Source: a virus. Taken from it: a stretch of 36,508 bases of DNA. This document shows positions 6,717 through 16,300 of this stretch, piece after piece. How positions within the stretch are numbered: the first letter of the stretch is position 1; every line of letters begins with the position of its first letter. Position numbers and translations under genes: made by a program. The notes beneath the pieces are model-generated. The model saw nothing but the letters and a program-made list of their open reading frames with translations. It was not told the origin of the DNA and ran no database searches. The stretch spans positions 1 through 36,508 of the IMG/VR virus record IMGVR_UViG_3300042516_004946; one strand, given 5' to 3'.

Positions 6717-7416
6717 GAATTTTTTCCCTTGGTATTGTGTAATGGTGGACAACAATAGGTTTGTCTGTCTCACTCTCTTTATAATTATAAACGAAATTCC
6801 ACCTAGCATCATCAGGAAGAGTGGCTATTTTGATTCCTGTAGTATCTTCCTTACAAATTCGCCAGAATGTAAACTGGTCCCATGGTTTCATTTTTTCCGA
6901 ATATTCAGGCCATGGCCAAATTTTACTATGAATTTGTGTCAGGTAATCTTGCCACCACTTACGCATAAATGATTTGACTTTTTCACTATTTCTATACAAA
7001 AATAAACCACCATGGTATTTCATTTTCTCGGTTTTACTGACATTTACACCCTTTCCGCTATATTCACGGATTTCTGTCATTGAGATATCATTGTCACCTA
7101 AAAGATCAAAAATGTCCTTTATATCTTCATGCCATACTTCAGTATCACAATCCATGTATAATGTTATATCATATGGTGACTTATCTAAGGCATAAAGCTT
7201 TGCTCTAGTATGCACAGGTATACCAATATTAATATTTTCAAATAGATACCTATGACAATCTTCTACAAAAGCTGCGTGTGTAAAAAGGGTTATACGAGCA
7301 TCAGGATAATGATCCTTGATTGATACAGCTAATCTAACACCTGCATTATAAAAAGCCTTTGATATTGAAGCAACTAGTAAAAATCCCTTACTGGGTTGCG
7401 GTATTTGCTGTAGCAT
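6667..7416 (-). CDS. Glycosyltransferase-like protein (GT8-like, DxD motif)
   Basis: Probable nucleotide-sugar-dependent transferase of about 250 residues. GFLLVASISKAFYNAG begins the first Rossmann-like strand and helix. RAKLYALDKSPYDITLYMDC continues into DxD (DCD at about 89-91 from this start). Then HGGLFLYRN and a late KPIVVHHYT supply the patterns seen in GT8-type enzymes. The start is uncertain: ATG at 7416 and GTG at 7431 are both in frame, both overlap the upstream gene, and neither has a clear Shine-Dalgarno. The recognisable fold begins just after the upstream stop codon. It differs from the two neighbouring DLD proteins, so it may use another sugar or acceptor. Confidence 0.68.
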   Translation of the reverse strand: MLQQIPQPSKGFLLVASISKAFYNAGVRLAVSIKDHYPDARITLFTHAAFVEDCHRYLFENINIGIPVHTRAKLYALDKSPYDITLYMDCDTEVWHEDIKDIFDLLGDNDISMTEIREYSGKGVNVSKTEKMKYHGGLFLYRNSEKVKSFMRKWWQDYLTQIHSKIWPWPEYSEKMKPWDQFTFWRICKEDTTGIKIATLPDDARWNFVYNYKESETDKPIVVHHYTIPREKIHAGFIENSSGSPTDIR

Positions 7417-7858
7417 CTGGTGCACTTTCACTCACAGTATTCATAATTGCTGTATGATTTTCCATTGCAATCATCGAAGCTATAACCATAACTTCCATAG
7501 GAGTTGTGGCCTTACGTAGCTTTGATTTTAAAGCGGTATTTGTTGATGTGCGAACAAGCTCAATTTCAAAAGCATCACTCTTTGCCATAAACAATGCTTC
7601 TCTTTTACGCATTTCATTTTCGCGCTCATGATCCATTTGTCGCTTTAGGCGATTATTTTCATGAGTTTGACGCTTCTTCGCAGTATTAGCATCAATTTCT
7701 TCAATCGTATATTTTTCAAATATTTCGGCCCAATCCGGATTACCTTCTTCGGTCTGGGTAACAGAAGCGGTCAGGATTCTACCATCATCATATTTGAATA
7801 AACATATAATTTGATTTTTTAAATTAGAACCCCAATAGGGGTCTAGAATTTCTTTCAT
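7388..7858 (-). CDS. Unknown protein following the fibre gene, helical C-terminal half
   Basis: I do not recognise this 156-residue protein. The N-terminal 50 residues (MKEILDPYWGSNLKNQIICL, then FKYDDGRILTASVTQT) look like a small beta domain. Residues about 55-100 are highly charged (KKRQTHENNRLKRQMDHERE) and probably a coiled coil; the end is Ala/Thr-rich. Lying directly after the long fibre gene, it could be a fibre chaperone or a small fibre-associated protein, by position only. A TTG start three codons earlier (7867) is possible, but its AAGG is too close; the ATG overlapping the fibre stop region is preferred. Confidence 0.6.
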   Translation of the reverse strand: MKEILDPYWGSNLKNQIICLFKYDDGRILTASVTQTEEGNPDWAEIFEKYTIEEIDANTAKKRQTHENNRLKRQMDHERENEMRKREALFMAKSDAFEIELVRTSTNTALKSKLRKATTPMEVMVIASMIAMENHTAIMNTVSESAPDATANTATQ

Positions 7859-7859
7859 A

Positions 7860-9629
7860 TTAGGCAATCCTTACCCACAATCTAACGGTTGAGACATTTT
7901 CTGTACTTACCAAAATGGTAGCACCAGTATAATTACCGGTAAAAGTTCCAGCATAGGTTCCAGTATAATTTCCTGTAAATGTGCTGGAATAATCTCCAGT
8001 ATATGTACCAGAATATGTAGTCGTAAAATTACCAGTATATGTACCAGAATATGTGGTTGTATAATTTCCTGTATATGTACCACCAAAAGTTCCTGTAAAT
8101 GTACCAGCATAGAATCCAGTATAATTTCCTGTAAATGCTCTTGCGTAATTACCGGTATATGTACCAGAATATGTAGTGGAATAAAATCCGGTATAAGCAC
8201 CAGCATAATTTCCTGTAAATGCTCTTGCATAACCGCCAGTATAACTTCCTGTAAATGTGCTAGTATAAAAACCAGTATATGCACCAGCATATGAACCAGA
8301 AAATACCCGGGCATAAAATCCCGTATAGTTTCCCGTAAAATTGCTAGTGTAAAATCCTATGAAAAATCCTGTATAAACTCCTGAATATGCGCCAGCAAAT
8401 GGAATGCCGGTAAATGGTTGAAAATATGTACCTGTATAAAAACCTGTAAATGCTCTTCCGTAAGCACCAGAGAATGTCCGAGCATAAAATCCAGTATATG
8501 TACCAGAAAAGCTATTTGTGAAATTTCCGGTATATGAACCAGTATAACTTCCGCTAAATGCTCTTGCATAATTTCCAGTATATGTACCAGAATATGTGCT
8601 TGTATAATTACCAGTATATGTGCCGGAATAATTTCCTGTAAATGCTCTTGCGTAATTACCAGTATATGTACCAGAATATGTGCTTGTATAATTACCAGTA
8701 TATGTGCCGGAATAACTACCAGTAAAGGGTGATGTATATGTACCGGAATAATTTCCTGTAAATGCTCTTGCATAATTTCCAGTATAACTTCCGCTAAATG
8801 CTCTTGCATAATTTCCAGTATAACTTCCGCTAAATGCTCTTGCATAATTTCCAGTATATGTACCGGAATAATTTCCTGTGTAATTTCCGGTATATGTTTG
8901 ATCGGCTCTTTGGTTTCTGGTATCGATAAATGCAGATCCAGCGGTGACCCAAGTACCACCACTTACTGGAGCCGATTCTTGTAAAGAATAACGACCAATA
9001 CCAGTAGCAACTATTCTATTTCGAAGTCTAGATGTTAATGTTTGTATATTTGCATCAGTCATCTGTCTGATGGCAGTGCCGTCCAATCTTAGAGGTCTAA
9101 CAGTGGTGGGTGCTGTTCCGCCTGTTTTTCTCCAGAGAGTTGTAGTATCACTACCGGCGCTAGTGCTATTAGTTATAGTAGCAATAGATGTCCAAGTACC
9201 TGTGGGTGATGATGGTTGTAAAACATATGAACCAATACCCGTGCCAACCAAATTAGTCAAAGCATTTGCTATTATGTCTGAATTAAGTTGAGTATCATTT
9301 TGGACACGAACACCCCCTGTTGAAAATTCAAGAGGCCTTAATAGAGAAGTTTCGCTGGCTGATCCTAGGTCTTGCTTAAATTCATATGTTGTAGATGTAA
9401 TATCTGTACCTACGGGATGATCGCCTACGCTAAACGGTCTAGTTGTATCAATAAAGGTTCCTATTGATGTACCACTAACACCATTAACATTTAATGTACC
9501 AACACCAGTCTGACTAGATGCGAAATCCTTTAAAATAACATCTATACTATAATCTTGTTCTGACGTAGTCATGGTTTGCAGACCTTGGAAGGTCGCACCA
9601 GACATTCTTAGCTTTAAAGGTGATGCCAT
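7860..9629 (-). CDS. Tail fibre-like protein with 81 aromatic tetrapeptide repeats
   Basis: Likely a distal fibre or adhesin; 589 residues. Residues 1-100 form a beta-rich head (MASPLKLRMSGATFQGL). About 110-240 hold two diverged copies of one module: GTGIGSYVLQPSSPTGTW near 129 and ATGIGRYSLQESAPVSGGTW near 208. From Tyr246 to about 570 every fourth residue is Tyr or Phe, with units of the type YTGN, YSGT, FTGN and YARA. The register slips once, at a five-residue unit FTGIP near 406-410. The end, about 20 residues (VSTVRLWVRIA), is non-repetitive. AAGGTG precedes the ATG. Strictly spaced aromatics suggest an extended beta fibre. Neighbours are another fibre-like gene and glycosyltransferases. 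Confidence 0.75.
   Translation of the reverse strand: MASPLKLRMSGATFQGLQTMTTSEQDYSIDVILKDFASSQTGVGTLNVNGVSGTSIGTFIDTTRPFSVGDHPVGTDITSTTYEFKQDLGSASETSLLRPLEFSTGGVRVQNDTQLNSDIIANALTNLVGTGIGSYVLQPSSPTGTWTSIATITNSTSAGSDTTTLWRKTGGTAPTTVRPLRLDGTAIRQMTDANIQTLTSRLRNRIVATGIGRYSLQESAPVSGGTWVTAGSAFIDTRNQRADQTYTGNYTGNYSGTYTGNYARAFSGSYTGNYARAFSGSYTGNYARAFTGNYSGTYTSPFTGSYSGTYTGNYTSTYSGTYTGNYARAFTGNYSGTYTGNYTSTYSGTYTGNYARAFSGSYTGSYTGNFTNSFSGTYTGFYARTFSGAYGRAFTGFYTGTYFQPFTGIPFAGAYSGVYTGFFIGFYTSNFTGNYTGFYARVFSGSYAGAYTGFYTSTFTGSYTGGYARAFTGNYAGAYTGFYSTTYSGTYTGNYARAFTGNYTGFYAGTFTGTFGGTYTGNYTTTYSGTYTGNFTTTYSGTYTGDYSSTFTGNYTGTYAGTFTGNYTGATILVSTENVSTVRLWVRIA
7920..8894 (-). repeat. Tandem 12-base coding repeat (aromatic tetrapeptides)
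   Basis: About 81 degenerate 12-base units encode [Tyr/Phe]-[Thr/Ser/Ala]-[Gly/Arg]-x. Larger near-identical blocks occur: the stretches near 8581-8700 and 8761-8850 repeat 36-60 base patterns with few changes, which points to recent unequal recombination or slippage. The array stays in frame throughout. Confidence 0.92.
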
Positions 9630-9640
9630 GTTATTTCACC

Positions 9641-10168
9641 TTATGGATATGCTTGAGAACCGTTGGCATGATAGACATATAACGGAGCGGTCGTGGTAGC
9701 ACCATCAGGATATCTAAAGCCTCCACTCGAAGATCGAATAATACCTGATACGTCAAATGTCGTATTTGGGTTTGTCTTTCCTACACCAATTCTATTGGTG
9801 ATAGGATTTATAAACATAGTACCCGCATCAATATTTAATGTTGTAGATAATGATAGTGTGTTTGCGCCTATATTTACAACACTGGAAGGTGATGCGCCTA
9901 AAGTTGTATTGCTAATTACTAGCAAATTAGAATTCATTCTGACATAGCCGTTGGCCGTCAAAGCGCCATTTATTATGGTCGTGTCAAGTGACGAATCACC
10001 TAATTTACTATTTCCAAGAGAAAAAAACCTAACATTTGCTGTAATGGTATTAGCATATAATGATGACTCGTTAATAGAAAATTGACTCAGGCGATGAAAT
10101 GCCTGATTGGTTCTAATTCTCCATGTATCAAATGTATTGGTAAGTGCTACATTTGCAATCTTTGCCAT
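9641..10168 (-). CDS. Fibre-like structural protein
   Basis: Probable virion fibre or fibre-attachment protein of 175 residues. The N-terminal block MAKIANVALTNTFDTWRIRT, then NQAFHRLSQF, is of a type found at the start of fibre proteins in T4-like marine phages (from memory). The rest is Asn/Thr/Ser-rich beta structure (NTTLGASPSSVVNIGANTLS, IGVGKTNPNTTFDVSG), like the shafts of fibres with shallow beta repeats, ending in a Tyr-rich tip. AGGGG lies 5 bases before the ATG. It lies between the small coiled-coil gene and the long repeat fibre, so the three may form one appendage. Confidence 0.68.
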   Translation of the reverse strand: MAKIANVALTNTFDTWRIRTNQAFHRLSQFSINESSLYANTITANVRFFSLGNSKLGDSSLDTTIINGALTANGYVRMNSNLLVISNTTLGASPSSVVNIGANTLSLSTTLNIDAGTMFINPITNRIGVGKTNPNTTFDVSGIIRSSSGGFRYPDGATTTAPLYVYHANGSQAYP

Positions 10169-10176
10169 AGTTGCCC

Positions 10177-10395
10177 CTACCCGTCTTTCTTATCAATAAG
10201 CTGTAAAAGCAGCCCTTTTATGGTTGAAATTTCGTCTTTCAACATATTTATATCACTCAGCGCAGCATTTATTTCACTATCTCTCCGCCTCTTAGCTTTG
10301 TATGCTTCAAGTGCGGAGAGATCTGTAGAAAGAAGTGCCTGGTTTGTAGGATCCCTAGCAATACCGGGCGCATTATCTGCTTTTATAAGTCTCAT
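10177..10395 (-). CDS. Small coiled-coil protein
   Basis: Unknown protein of 72 residues. The C-terminal half (SDINMLKDEISTIKGLLLQL, about 46-66) has a regular heptad pattern and should form a coiled coil; the middle is basic (AYKAKRRRDSEIN). The ATG overlaps the stop of the DUF4815 gene by 4 bases (ATGA), and the fibre-like gene starts 8 bases downstream. This coupling suggests a small adaptor or trimerisation partner for fibres or the giant protein, by inference. No family is recognised. Confidence 0.62.
   Translation of the reverse strand: MRLIKADNAPGIARDPTNQALLSTDLSALEAYKAKRRRDSEINAALSDINMLKDEISTIKGLLLQLIDKKDG
10245..10252 (-). promoter_or_regulatory. Exact match to T4 late box (TATAAATA) before the fibre genes
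   Basis: Minus-strand TATAAATA is identical to the T4 late consensus. It lies inside the small coiled-coil gene, 76 bases before the fibre-like start at 10168. Several exact matches are expected by chance in DNA of this composition, so the call is weak. Confidence 0.25.
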
Positions 10396-13300
10396 CTTTG
10401 TAGTGCAATCACTCTCATATCATCTAGTCTAGGTGGGCGAGAGGTTGTAGTATTGGTCAATACAATCTTGATTGACATGTACTTATAACCCTCAAATCTA
10501 GCACCAGAAGAATTTCTATATTCTACGATATTTGAGTTTGTAGTATTTGCGCCTGATCTATATGTATTGCTATATGCAGGCACCTGAAATACGTATTCCT
10601 TAAAGTCATTTTGATCTTCTGAGCTTGAGAATACTGTTGATGCCGTTACACCTTCTTCATTAACCATAGATAACGGAGCCCATATGGCTTGATCAAAGGT
10701 ATCGCTATCCTCTCTATGAAGAATCTTATAATAAGCCAATACATCAGAACCAGGTGGTCTATATGCTGTTAGATATAGGCGAATATCTTCAGCATCCTGA
10801 CCATCCGCTAGTGTAACCTTGCGGGTTATATACCTGGCCATAGCGCCACCACCAGATGAATATCCGGCTTCATTTGTAGTATTAGCATTAATCATATTCT
10901 CTACAGTTATCACAGAAATACGCTTCACATCGATTGCTGGTGATACAAACGGAGACTGAGATGCCATTGAAATTGAAATCTCAGCTGATCTGTCTGTTGC
11001 CATAGTTGAACTTGATGCTACCGTATTCGATTCTATGCTTCTGCTAAGAACAAAACGAGGAGCATCAAATTCATAATTATCATTTGGATACAGTCTTAGA
11101 GAAGTTGTATCGCGTGTAGAGGTTCCTGTTGCAAACTTACCATAAAATGCTATACCAGTATTTGGCGGCAGAATATAATCTGTGCTGAAATTGATAACAT
11201 CCGCACGAAGATTATTCATTTTAGCAATATAACCGGTTCTTCCAAGAATCTGACCTCTAATATAGGTATTAGCAAAGAATATTCTTCCTGAAGTCGATGC
11301 AGGCCCGCTATTGACATAAGATACGTTTGCAAGATGCAGGAATGTATTGCTAAATCCGATATCATTGTAATACACGATACGGCCAATTGGTGTTGTAGCA
11401 GAAGTTATGCCACCATTTGATACACCAATAATTCTACCTGATGCAGGATCCAGAGAATTAGCACCAATATTACGAATACGTATAGTTTCGCCGCCCAAAA
11501 ACTTAGCACGGCTAACATTGCGAATACGTAATTGAGTTGGGCTAAATCTTGATATTGTTCCGGTAGCACCTGATGTAATACCCTGAACAAATGTAACGGC
11601 CGTATTAACTGGTTGTGTATTTGTGGTAGCAAATGTGCCAGTCAGAATAGTTTCACCATGAACTTCTTCACCAATTCGACTAAAGGTTCCTGATGTATTT
11701 GCAATAGTTAAATAGTCGCGCAATTCATTCTTAAATGTTGCTCTACCACTTGAAGTATTTAAAAATGTGGCAAGATACATTGTATATTTGATATCTTCTT
11801 CTTGCACAGCAGAATATTGACGATCATTAGATGAAGCAAAAAGAGTACCAATAGCAGGTTGAGTTGTGACTCTATTACCTGAAATGATATCAGTTTCGCC
11901 TAGTCTTGCAATGAATACGTTATAATCCGGATTGGATGCAATTGGTTTAATAACAAAGGCATATTCTTTACCTTCCTGCAAATATACAGGTGACGGAAAG
12001 TGAACAGGAGTTGGCTTTGATGAATCCTCACTAATATTTACTTCATCTGATGACAGTATGACTCGGCTAAACGGAACCACACGAGATGTTATATTGAATG
12101 ATACAGGATCAACCTCTCTTATGTGGACTTCAACACCTAAGCTTTCATGCTTTGTAGCAAAAAACAGATCCACTTTGGTTACAAAGATACCGCTGACAAG
12201 TGATCCTAGGACTCTTGATGTGATTAGGAATGACTGAGCAATTGGGTCGCCGCCGTCGCCACCACCATCACCACCTCCACCATCACCGCCGCCGCCGCCG
12301 CCGTCTCCGCCAGCGTCTCCACCAGCGTCTCCGCCAGCGTCTCCGCCAGCGTCTCCGCCAGCGTCTCCACCAGCATCGCCAGCGTCGCCAGCATCGCCAG
12401 GACCAGCATCACCAGGCGCATCACCAGGCGCATCACCGGGTGCACCAGTAGCATCACTAAAACCACCTTGAGCATCGCTTATGCTTTGGCTACTATCTGG
12501 TGTATCTGTAGATTGGCTACCACTAAATCCACCGCCATCGCCGCCGCCACCCCACCAAATTTCGGGTTGTGGTTCTGGTGGGGGTGGATCAGGTATAACT
12601 GGTGGTGTGACTATCACCGGTGGCGGTGGTGGGGTCACTGGCGGCCGTTCATCAGGAATTATCGGCGTAGGCGTAACAATTGTATCTGTAGGTGTAATGG
12701 GTAGAATTGTTACATTAGTTTCAGTTGTTGGTCCTGGTAACACAGGCGGTTTTACAACAGGGCCTTCTGTCGGTGGTTGAAGCACAATAGGCACAGGAAC
12801 TTCAATTATTTTGGTTACTATGACAGGTACCGGGACTTCAACGGGCTGTATGATAATTATTGGAGGCGGTGGTGGAATAGGATCCGGTACAAACACAGAA
12901 TTAGTAACACTTGATGACGATGTTCTGGTTTCTGTGACAGTTCTCGGTACAAGATCAGGATATCTAGTAGTCACAACAGTAGTTTCAGTTTGTTGTGATA
13001 GACCCTGTGCCGTATAAGTTGCTTCAGCTGAAGTGGTAACAGATCCAGTTGATGCTGAATTGTTTTGACTATCCGTTAAACGGAAAATCTTTGAACCAAT
13101 TCTAAACTTTAACTTGCTATCATTTGGAAGTCTAAACGTACCATATACATCACCATTTGCGGCAGCAAACAAACTCCCACCCTCAGATCCAATTCGTGTG
13201 AAATTGGAATCTGTTGGTGTCACATATGCCGAAACTGCAGTTCCATCAAAAAATGGATATACTCTACTACCAGGCTTTAGACCCTTACCAGTAAATCTGA

Positions 13301-16300
13301 TAAATCTGGATCTCATAAACGGAATAATATTTGATGAGATAATGCGCGGGCCAGTAGAATATGTCGATTGAGCCGGAACCACATCATATGCAGTCCCAGT
13401 TCTTCTTTCTGTAGTTGTAGTTGTGGTAACAGTATTTGTTAGGGTACCTGACTGTCCAGCAGCCTGTTGCTTACCTGATGACACATTAGTTGAGCTACCC
13501 TGCCAAGTTGTCTGCCAAGAATTCCACGAAGTGCTCCAACCACTTGGCATGTTTAGCCAGTTATCACTTAGTAGATTTACATTGGCCTGAACATCAGGAA
13601 GATTTACTGTATCAGTCCAGTAGTCATTATCCGGATCTAATACGATACCACCAACCCATCTCCAGAAAAGCCCTGCCGCATTCCGTGTTGTCGTAGCATA
13701 GGGTTGATTGATAAAGGGTCGATGCGAATAGATCATCGTAATTAGATCACCGGGCGCTTGGCGTCTAGCCTGAATTATATTGGCCGTAACACCGCTAAAT
13801 GCGCCTCTAACTGATGATCCTGATGAGAAATTACCAGAAGCATCTTCGATATAAAGCTTATTATCGACCTGGAATCTTAAGCGCGCCTGAATACCACCAG
13901 CATTGACAAGCTCACCATTTGTAAAAGAAATTTGACTATTAGATATAAAGAGTATCTGATCACGTGATACACCATTTTCAGTAACGTTGGTTCTAACCAC
14001 ATTAACCGAATTTGCTGCATTGTAGAAAAGCTCAAAATTATCCATCTTGAACGGTGGACGGGCTTCACCCTTGGTATCATCAATAGCAATCTTATAATCA
14101 GGATTTCTTACGTCACCGATATTGTGCCCAGCAAACTGATCAACAATAATACCATTCTTGAACCTATCATTACCTGAAGCATCCTTAATGGTTAAAGATT
14201 TGGTGCTTTGCTCTAGCAAGCTTAGTGAAGTATAATATTCTAAGTTTTCAATTCTATCGCGTAAGACACCTATGTCTTTCATGGTAAATCTTGGATTTTT
14301 AATTGCCCTCATAGAATTGGCAAGATCGGGTCTTGATACTCTACGAGCCTGTTCATCTGGAAGAGATGGAAATGGTGCAAGATTGATAGTAGCAATTGAC
14401 ATCGTACCTGACGGCTCATCTGGTGTTACCGGATTGAGCGAAGGTGTGCCTCGTATTGCTCTAAAATTACCCTTATGATCAAGTACTATGCGATCATTTC
14501 TCTTGAGATAATAATCAAGATCCATGGTGAAATTTTCACCAGGAGCTGCATGTCTTAGGCCGCCAATTGGCTGATCGAGAGTTGTTGCCAGTGCAGGATT
14601 GGTTGAGATACCAGCAATTGTGCTAACGCTTGCAGCAGTATCAGTCATTCTAGGGCGAATATCAACACAATCTCTCAGATCATATCTACGGCCAGTTTTT
14701 GGTGAGAAATATATTGGAATTTCATAGGTATAAATCTTAGTAGTATCTGTACCCGCAGTAGCATCATCAACTGGATAAGAATCTACTGAAAAATAACCAA
14801 CTCCAGATGAATAGCTATGTGTAAAATGATCAAATTTTACAAGTAATCTATCACCTGATGTGATAACAAGGCCACTATCCGGATTTTTAACTAGACGCGC
14901 GTGTTCATAAATTGTATCACGCATTCCTGAGTCTAGAGTAAAGTGGCTTGTTACATCATCACCTTCGGTTGTAGTTGTAAATGATGATCCGTTTTTCTTT
15001 CTAACAGAAACTAATCTAAAACCATCAGAAAGACCTAGTGACCAAGGACCGGCTACATCTGAAGTTAGACTTAATTGAACAAGCCTATCGCGCGCAATGA
15101 CCTTTGCTGCCTCTTGGCCATCAACCTTATTAAGCTCAGTAATAACCGTTGCATTTAATGCTGTATTGAGATTTTCATTTAGATTAAATGTAGCTTGTGT
15201 TGATGATCCAATTGAGATTGACCGATCACCACCACCGCCTTTGTTACCAAAATCTACGGCTTGACCTTCAATGAATCTTTTGTGATAAGCACCACCAGTT
15301 GAAGAAGCAGCATTTGCTGTTAGAGTTAGCGATGTATTATTGGTTATATTGCTAACAATAAACTTTTGCGTTGGGCTACAAGCAATAATATCACCAGGGC
15401 TTAATTGTGTAGTAAATGATGTACCAGATCCTGAAACTGATGTGGATCCAGATGTAACAGTTATTGTTCCTGTCAAATTTGTTGTATTTGAAGAACCTCT
15501 TGAAACAACATAAAATCTGGTTCTGGTTGCATCATCTGATATGACACCAGAACCAGAAATGGTTTCCGAAGAACTACCCGTTGACAGTGTTGCAGATGAA
15601 CCAGCACCGGTACTAAATGCGATATCAAATGATTTCTTAAAGCTAAAATTGGTATCTATTGTATTATCGGTAGCGCGAATTCTCTTTACCGCTGTAACGG
15701 GTAGCGCAAAAACACCGATATCAAACGAAGAATCTGTTGTGGTTGCATTTGTTCCGTCAGCACCCACAATATCAGCTTTACCATCTGCCGAGCTTGCGTC
15801 ATAACCAACTGATTTGACTTCAGTAAATGATCTACCGCTATTCATTTTTATATCGGTTAGATACATCTTATATTCGCAAGAAGGTAGACCCGGTGTGCCG
15901 TTAGAATATTCTATGGCTCTAACTCGGGCCGTTCCTATTGATGCGCCAGAAATAGATGTTGTAGAATATTCTCCATTTGTGATGGAGTTCATCTTTGCAT
16001 CTCTTAGTGTAATTTGGCTTTGACTATTAACGTCCCATTGACCGGACATATTATTTACGGTAATATAATTACCATAGTCCGCAGTCGTAGATACCTGTTC
16101 CACTGACTGAAAATCATTTGCTTTATCAATTGTAACTTTATAGCTTATGAGAAATTCTTTGTCATATCCCATAATATAGGCTTTACCTGGCTCAATTTCT
16201 ACTACCAGATTTGTTGCGCTACCACCTGCGGCCGCAGTATAAACACCCTGATTAAATCCGCTTACAAGGTGCTCTCGTATTCTTGGTTGAAGACCTCTGA

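Noticed and set aside
6717-6812. Longer N-terminus of the oxygenase-like protein
   Set aside because: It would overlap the upstream glycosyltransferase gene by almost 150 bases, and the extra residues do not resemble the family.
7920-8894. CRISPR-like regular repeats
   Set aside because: The units are 12 bases, contiguous and in frame with a protein, with no spacers between them.
7907-8962. Open frames of 135 and 201 codons in a second minus-strand frame over the fibre repeat
   Set aside because: They arise because the 12-base repeat is open in several frames; their Ile/His/Leu-rich products have no start context or domain and lie fully inside the fibre gene.
12241-12450. Collagen-like repeat
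   Set aside because: The period is four residues (Gly-Gly-Asp-Ala), not Gly-X-Y of three.
12230-12780. His/Arg-rich and Gly-rich plus-strand open frames opposite the Gly-Asp repeat
   Set aside because: Antisense shadows of the low-complexity linker of the giant DUF4815 gene, with no ribosome site and no recognisable protein.
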